From positions 1 to 8,792 of the forward strand of contig WQZE01000029.1 in assembly GCA_009780875.1 (NCBI GenBank): 8,792 nt of DNA, read 5' to 3'. The notes beneath the pieces were generated by a model that searched no databases, was not told the DNA's origin, and saw nothing but the letters and a program-made list of their open reading frames with translations. This stretch comes from Bacillota bacterium. GTDB taxonomy: Bacteria; Bacillota; Clostridia; Christensenellales; Pumilibacteraceae. The translations under genes and the position numbers were made by a program. Of the stretch, positions 5,724-8,792 are shown piece after piece (the first letter of the stretch is position 1; every line of letters starts with the position of its first letter).

Positions 5724-6356
5724 TTATTCCTCATCATCACTGTCCATATCATCATCGTCAAAATCATCTGGGTTGACATATTCAAAGTCATCCACAGGGC
5801 TTGGAGAATCATCGGGCTCATCCTCAAATTTTTCTTCGTCTTCAAGGTCACTGAGCGAGATTTCAAGTTCCCCTTGTGGCAAAGGCTCATCTGGCATTTC
5901 GTCGCTGACCCATTCATCATTTTCTGCGGTGGTTTGCATTTTGTCTTGTTTCTCTTTTTCACACAAAAAGCAAATCTCCTCATCCTCGCCTATATAATTG
6001 ATTTTGCACGCTGGGCATATTTTCTCTATCCCACCGTCATCATCATCGGGCATCAAAAAACTGCGGTCAAGGAGTCCGTTTTCCACCTTGCACACATTGC
6101 ACATACCCGCTTTTTTTTCAATAAAATTGAGTTCACAACGAGGACACATCACATACACCGGTTTTTCAGAAACGACCTCTTCTTGCTTGACCGCCTTTTT
6201 TTCCAGTTTTGCTTGCACCTTGGCTTGCTTGACCTCTTTCTTGCTCACAATCGCAGTATCTGCCTCTTTGCCACTCATCACTTTTGCCGCTGCTTTGTCT
6301 ATGGGTTTTGCCTGCTTGCCTGCATCTTTATCCCCAATTGTTTCTTTCTTTGCCAT
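5724..6356 (-). CDS. Unrecognised protein: basic head, two CxxC-x11-CxxC zinc ribbons, acidic tail
   Basis: A 210-residue protein that I cannot assign to a named family. Residues 1-66 are rich in Lys, Ala and Gln and basic, probably helical or disordered. Two near-identical ribbons follow: Cys71/74/86/89 (CPRC to CNVC) and Cys114/117/129/132 (CPAC to CFLC), each with 11 residues between the pairs and likely to bind one zinc each. Residues from about 146 to the end are almost entirely Asp, Glu, Ser and Pro, comparable in character to acidic tails such as that of RNA polymerase delta. No signal peptide or membrane segment is present. Start: ATG at 6356 has AGGAG at seven-base spacing. It is divergent from rpmB and has its own promoter. 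A nucleic-acid- or transcription-associated role is inference only. Confidence 0.82.
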   Translation of the reverse strand: MAKKETIGDKDAGKQAKPIDKAAAKVMSGKEADTAIVSKKEVKQAKVQAKLEKKAVKQEEVVSEKPVYVMCPRCELNFIEKKAGMCNVCKVENGLLDRSFLMPDDDDGGIEKICPACKINYIGEDEEICFLCEKEKQDKMQTTAENDEWVSDEMPDEPLPQGELEISLSDLEDEEKFEDEPDDSPSPVDDFEYVNPDDFDDDDMDSDDEE

Positions 6357-6467
6357 TTTGTTGCTCCTGCTTTCTATCAACAATGAGTATTTGCAAAATT
6401 CTGAATTCTTAAACGCTTTTTAATGATTTGAAAAACACAAATTCAAATTGCAAATGTCCACGGCAAT

Positions 6468-6496
6468 ATTATATTCATTTTTTCAAAATTTGTAAA
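6468..6496 (-). promoter_or_regulatory. Promoter of the zinc-ribbon gene
   Basis: On the minus strand TTTACA (6491-6496) and TATAAT (6468-6473) are 17 bp apart. The start would be near 6461, leaving a leader of about 105 bases. A TTTTTCAAAA box (6479-6488) lies inside the spacer. Confidence 0.7.
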
Positions 6497-6552
6497 CTAA
6501 TTTTGCCTACTTTTGAAAAATTTTTTTATTTTTGGTTGCTTTTTTTTCAAAA
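6479..6552. repeat. Three 10-bp boxes at 32-bp intervals between divergent promoters
   Basis: TTTTTCAAAA occurs at 6479-6488, inverted at 6511-6520 and direct again at 6543-6552, with starts exactly 32 bp apart (about three helical turns). The first box is in the spacer of the zinc-ribbon gene promoter and the third is in the spacer of the rpmB promoter. A near-match, ATTTGAAAAA, is at 6426-6435. A shared DNA-binding regulator is possible, but the region is very AT-rich and chance must be considered. The rest of 6357-6671 holds the two promoters and leaders and no other gene. Confidence 0.4.
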
Positions 6553-6564
6553 ATATGTTATAAT
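6536..6564 (+). promoter_or_regulatory. Extended -10 promoter of rpmB
   Basis: TGTTATAAT gives an extended -10 box (TATAAT 6559-6564) with a weak -35, TTGCTT (6536-6541), at 17 bp. Transcription would begin near 6571, leaving a leader of about 100 bases. Confidence 0.7.
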
Positions 6565-6592
6565 ATTTGTACTGAATGCTCATATCTTTTTC

Positions 6593-6625
6593 ACAAGTGC
6601 GATTTTTCACAATTTCATCACTTGT
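6593..6625 (+). other. Stem-loop in the rpmB leader
   Basis: ACAAGTG (6593-6599) and CACTTGT (6619-6625) can form a 7-bp stem in the 5' leader of rpmB, ahead of two AAAGGAT sequences of which the second (6659-6665) is the likely ribosome-binding site. Autoregulation by a ribosomal protein is common in such leaders, but I recognise no described motif here. Confidence 0.35.
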
Positions 6626-6671
6626 CAAAGGATACCAACATTGATTTTGTGTGCATTCAAAGGATGATATT

Positions 6672-6860
6672 ATGGCAAGAGAATGTTTTATTTGCGAAAA
6701 ACGCAAAGCAACTGGCAACAATGTATCGCACTCAAAAAGACACACTAGGCGTACATTTGGTGCCAACCTACACAAAATGGAACTTGAACAAAATGGTACC
6801 GTAAGGCGTGAGTATGTATGCACTCGTTGCCAACGCACACAAAAGACAATGCAAGCCTAG
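6672..6860 (+). CDS. rpmB: 50S ribosomal protein L28, zinc-binding form
   Basis: A 62-residue L28, the usual length. The N-terminus has CFICEK (Cys5, Cys8) and the C-terminus has CTRCQRT (Cys50, Cys53), a four-cysteine zinc site. Between them NNVSHSKRHTRRTFGANL is the conserved rRNA-binding stretch. Part of the large subunit near the E site. AAAGGATG lies seven bases before the ATG. It converges on the rpe-thiN-spoVM operon exactly as in Bacillus subtilis and ends at a shared terminator. Confidence 0.97.
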   Translation: MARECFICEKRKATGNNVSHSKRHTRRTFGANLHKMELEQNGTVRREYVCTRCQRTQKTMQA

Positions 6861-6889
6861 TCGTCCATTGTTTTATCAACACGCATTTC

Positions 6890-6918
6890 AAAAACACCCT
6901 TGCAAAAGGGTGGTTTTT
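6890..6918. terminator. Bidirectional terminator between rpmB and the spoVM operon
   Basis: A 12-bp stem with one bulged G (AAAAACACCCTT at 6890-6901 with AAGGGTGGTTTTT at 6906-6918) encloses a GCAA loop. T-runs are present on both strands, as suits the convergent arrangement. Confidence 0.82.
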
Positions 6919-6991
6919 GTGTACTGAAAATCAATTTTTATCGCACTCCCAGTGACACCCTCTTATGTATCTCCCAAATCCTTGCCTGCCC

Positions 6992-7143
6992 CCATCAAAA
7001 ATTTTGTACTACCCTATCGTTTTGCTTTGGTGCAAAAAATTCTTTTGTACCAACTCCTTTTTTTTGGTTCAAAAAACTGTTATGAACCTAATTTTCTTTT
7101 TTTCGGTTCAAAAAACTCTTGCTATCCTAATTTTCCTTTTTTA
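6992..7143. repeat. Short tandem repeat of about 38 bp overlapping the spoVM 3' end
   Basis: Units begin with GGTGCAAAAAA (7029), GGTTCAAAAAACT (7066) and GGTTCAAAAAACT (7105), with spacings of 37 and 39 bp. Each continues into a T-rich tail such as CCTAATTTTC. A weaker, decayed unit is visible at 6992-7028. The middle unit forms a hairpin, GGTTCA with TGAACC, followed by a T-run on the plus strand. The last unit (7105-7143) includes the final codons and stop of spoVM. The remainder of the 6919-7126 gap, between terminator and spoVM, holds no gene I can support. Confidence 0.7.
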
Positions 7144-7204
7144 TAAAAATCGCTCTCAAAATCCCACGCAAAAATCTAGGTGCTTTGATACATATTATTT
7201 TCAT
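7127..7204 (-). CDS. spoVM: Stage V sporulation protein M (SpoVM)
   Basis: A 25-codon frame gives the peptide MKIICIKAPRFL RGILRAIFIKKEN. It aligns along its length with Bacillus subtilis SpoVM (26 residues): MK, IK at 6-7, Pro9, a basic residue at 10, FL at 11-12, GI at 14-15 and RA at 17-18 are all shared. SpoVM is an amphipathic helix that inserts in the outer forespore membrane, senses convex curvature and recruits SpoIVA; Pro9 matters for this. AAGGAG lies a few bases before the ATG. It starts 22 bases after the thiN stop and converges on rpmB, the same place as in Bacillus. The C-terminal KKEN is encoded within a tandem repeat unit. Confidence 0.92.
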   Translation of the reverse strand: MKIICIKAPRFLRGILRAIFIKKEN

Positions 7205-7226
7205 ACAATCTCCTTTTGAGCCACCA

Positions 7227-7856
7227 CTATTGGTCATAGCAAAGAACCAAAACCTTTCCAGTGGCTACATCCAACAAAAAAGTTTCTTCTATGGCAATGT
7301 TTGATAGCGTGGCAATCTGACCCAATCCAAACTCAATGGTGGCATCCACGAGTGGGAATTTGAGCCCCTTTGTACTATTTATATGCACCGAACCAAAAAG
7401 TGGCACAAGAGATATGACCGCCCCCACCTGTACTTGTTGCGTATGCCTACCTTGCCCCATCATTTTGGCAAAAAAACCATCTCCCAAAATACGCACATTG
7501 CCAGTCTCACCTAATGCAAAATTATAAAAAATATGGTCCATTCTGCCACCCGTTGCACCCACAATGTCAATGTTGTGGACGCCCAACTGGTGCAAATACT
7601 GCAAAGCCATCTGTCCATCCGTTTGGTCTTTATCTCGCTCCAAAACGATTGTTTTGAGCGTTTTTTGATACAAGTCTAGGCTTTTTTTACCCACCGAATC
7701 CATATCCCCTATCAAACAATGAACCCGTTTTTTGACTTCCTCATTCAGCCTATCAAATCCCCCATCAGCACATACGATACAGTCATAACCCGCAAAGTCT
7801 ATGCACGGCGGAATTTCTCCGTTGAGCACCAAAATCCCTTTTTGCAATTTATTCAT
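7227..7856 (-). CDS. thiN: Thiamine pyrophosphokinase
   Basis: Transfers pyrophosphate from ATP to thiamine to make thiamine diphosphate, in the cytosol. The product is 209 residues, normal for the ThiN/YloS type. Motifs run in family order: CADGGFDRL (29-37), LIGDMDSV (48-55), RDKDQTDGQMAL (74-85) and GATGGRMDHIFYN (from 100), which supply the metal, ATP and substrate contacts; a C-terminal beta domain follows with SLVPLFG and TKGLKFPL. Start: ATG at 7856 has AAAAGGAGCAGA immediately upstream. The longer in-frame reading overlaps rpe and is rejected. It lies 31 bases after rpe and 22 bases before spoVM, in one operon. Confidence 0.95.
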   Translation of the reverse strand: MNKLQKGILVLNGEIPPCIDFAGYDCIVCADGGFDRLNEEVKKRVHCLIGDMDSVGKKSLDLYQKTLKTIVLERDKDQTDGQMALQYLHQLGVHNIDIVGATGGRMDHIFYNFALGETGNVRILGDGFFAKMMGQGRHTQQVQVGAVISLVPLFGSVHINSTKGLKFPLVDATIEFGLGQIATLSNIAIEETFLLDVATGKVLVLCYDQ

Positions 7857-7887
7857 TCTGCTCCTTTTTTGAGCCATCCGACGCCTA

Positions 7888-8538
7888 TCATCCTTTGAGG
7901 CACGCAACCGTTTGGGCTTTTTGCGTACTCCCAAAAAATGTATTGCCCACAACCAAAATATTGGCACCACGCTTTTGCAACTCTGAGGCGTTTTCAAGGT
8001 TGATACCGCCATCCACCTCTATCAAAATATCCCTGCTCCCAATCATTTGTTTCAATGCAACAAGTCTATCCATTGTTTGTGGTAAAAATTTTTGACCACT
8101 AAACCCAGGCTCCACACTCATCAACAAAACCATATCACACAAATCCAAGACATTTTTCAAAGCGTGCACATCGGTGGAGGGCTTGATGACGACGCCTGCT
8201 TTTTTTCCACAATCCCTGATTGCTTGCAAAGTATCCGCAACATTTTGACACGCTTCAAAATGTATGGTAATAATATCTGCACCCGCCTTTGCGAACTCTG
8301 CAATATATCTTTTGGGCTCCACAATCATCAAATGCACATCCAATGGCAACCGTGTCCTTGCACGCACATCAGCAACCATCTTGGGTCCAAAACTAATGTT
8401 GGGCACAAATTGCCCATCCATCACATCCAAATGCACCATATCCGCCCCAGCATCTTGGATATCCTGGATTGCTTGTGCAATGCATCCAAAATCTGCACTC
8501 AAAATAGAAGGTGAGATTTGTACAACTGTTTTTTTCAT
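7888..8538 (-). CDS. rpe: Ribulose-phosphate 3-epimerase
   Basis: Interconverts ribulose 5-phosphate and xylulose 5-phosphate in the pentose phosphate pathway. It is a 216-residue TIM barrel of usual size. Visible signatures are SPSILSADF near the N-terminus, HLDVMDGQFVPN with metal ligands His36 and Asp38, DVHLM (His69), MSVEPGFSGQKF (phosphate loop region) and EVDGGI with Asp176. The family's final phosphate-binding VAGS is VGNT here. Start: ATG at 8538 with AGAGGA at suitable spacing. It leads the operon rpe-thiN-spoVM; no clear promoter is seen in the 250 bases upstream, so the promoter may be in the repeat region or outside the window. Confidence 0.97.
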   Translation of the reverse strand: MKKTVVQISPSILSADFGCIAQAIQDIQDAGADMVHLDVMDGQFVPNISFGPKMVADVRARTRLPLDVHLMIVEPKRYIAEFAKAGADIITIHFEACQNVADTLQAIRDCGKKAGVVIKPSTDVHALKNVLDLCDMVLLMSVEPGFSGQKFLPQTMDRLVALKQMIGSRDILIEVDGGINLENASELQKRGANILVVGNTFFGSTQKAQTVACLKG

Positions 8539-8556
8539 TGATTTCCTCTTTTGGCA

Positions 8557-8579
8557 ACGATGGCAATTGTTGCAATCGT
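8557..8579 (-). other. Small hairpin in the rpe leader
   Basis: On the minus strand ACGAT and ATCGT enclose GCAA, a CAA loop and TTGC, with one mismatch in the stem. It ends just before the rpe ribosome-binding site. An alternative GCAAC/GTTGC pairing overlaps it. A role in rpe translation is possible but unsupported. Confidence 0.35.
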
Positions 8580-8670
8580 ACCGTATACTCATTTTTTGCT
8601 TGACCAGCCCAATGGCGTGTCGTGCTTGCTTTGATGGCTATTGCACCCATTAAAATCGTTGCTATTTATG

Positions 8671-8765
8671 CTACCACCATTTCGCACCGCTCCATTGTAG
8701 TGACCGTTTGATTACAATTTTTTTTACGACATTCTATTTCTAATTTTACTTTTCTTATGATTATT
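8671..8765 (-). repeat. 95-bp repeat, unit 2 (upstream of rpe)
   Basis: Aligns over its full length with 625-719. The hairpin module is 8671-8702, the middle is 8703-8736 and the second module is 8737-8765, with the same 32/34/29 spacing. The hairpin arms are kept except for one A-G mismatch and one G-U. Near the loop a U-A pair becomes C-G, which looks compensatory. The next unit starts without a gap at 8766. Confidence 0.75.
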
Positions 8766-8792
8766 ATACCACAATTTCGTGCCACTCAATTG
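8766..8792 (-). repeat. 95-bp repeat, unit 3, cut by the window end
   Basis: The last 27 bases are identical to 625-651, the hairpin module of unit 1, and directly abut unit 2, showing a head-to-tail array with a 95-bp period. On the minus strand the end of this module, GTGGTATAAT, also forms an extended -10 box reading toward rpe, although no good -35 is visible. Confidence 0.8.

Noticed and set aside
5563..5997. Serine-rich plus-strand frame after veg
   Set aside because: The poly-Ser stretch is the complement of the Asp/Glu codons of the acidic tail on the other strand, and the frame runs through a terminator.
6992..7143. CRISPR array
   Set aside because: Units of 37-39 bp are contiguous and degenerate, without unique spacers, and no cas gene is present.
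8393..8650. Minus-strand frame upstream of and overlapping rpe
   Set aside because: It overlaps rpe in another frame, has no ribosome-binding site and shows no family resemblance.

Overview
The window looks like chromosomal housekeeping and sporulation DNA from a low-GC, endospore-forming member of the Bacillota, most likely an uncultured or poorly described clostridium. The main reasons are a SipL-like SPOCS/LysM spore-coat anchor, a 25-codon spoVM, a veg gene, a four-cysteine L28, the non-mevalonate isoprenoid kinase IspE, and the Bacillus-like order rpe-thiN-spoVM converging on rpmB. I see no prophage, insertion sequence or CRISPR array.

Left part (1-1263, all minus strand): the first codons of a gene overlapping the end of pth (possibly mfd, by context), then pth, then tRNA-Arg(CCU) and tRNA-Leu(GAG) with one promoter upstream of the pair. 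The roughly 350 bases between tRNA-Arg and pth hold one copy of a 95-bp repeat and a stem-rich stretch, but no convincing gene.

Middle (1264-5723): a divergent alanine-racemase-family gene, an unusually long ispE, and sipL, each with its own signals on the minus strand. veg is divergent from sipL and ends at a strong two-way terminator.

Right part (5724-8792): a zinc-ribbon protein with a basic head and an acidic tail, divergently promoted from rpmB, with three identical 10-bp boxes exactly 32 bp apart between them. rpmB converges on the rpe-thiN-spoVM operon. spoVM is too short for ordinary ORF calling and its 3' end runs into a short tandem repeat. Upstream of rpe lies a second 95-bp repeat unit, followed directly by the start of a third that is cut by the window edge.

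How the genes fit together: SpoVM and SipL are both known partners of SpoIVA in building the spore-coat base layer. IspE and the racemase feed isoprenoid and cell-wall precursor supply. Pth, L28 and the tRNAs belong to translation. Rpe and ThiN serve the pentose phosphate pathway and thiamine diphosphate.

The least expected signals are the 95-bp repeat family, near-consensus promoters that would start transcription at the initiation codons of pth and ispE (leaderless mRNAs), and lost canonical active-site residues in the racemase and IspE.
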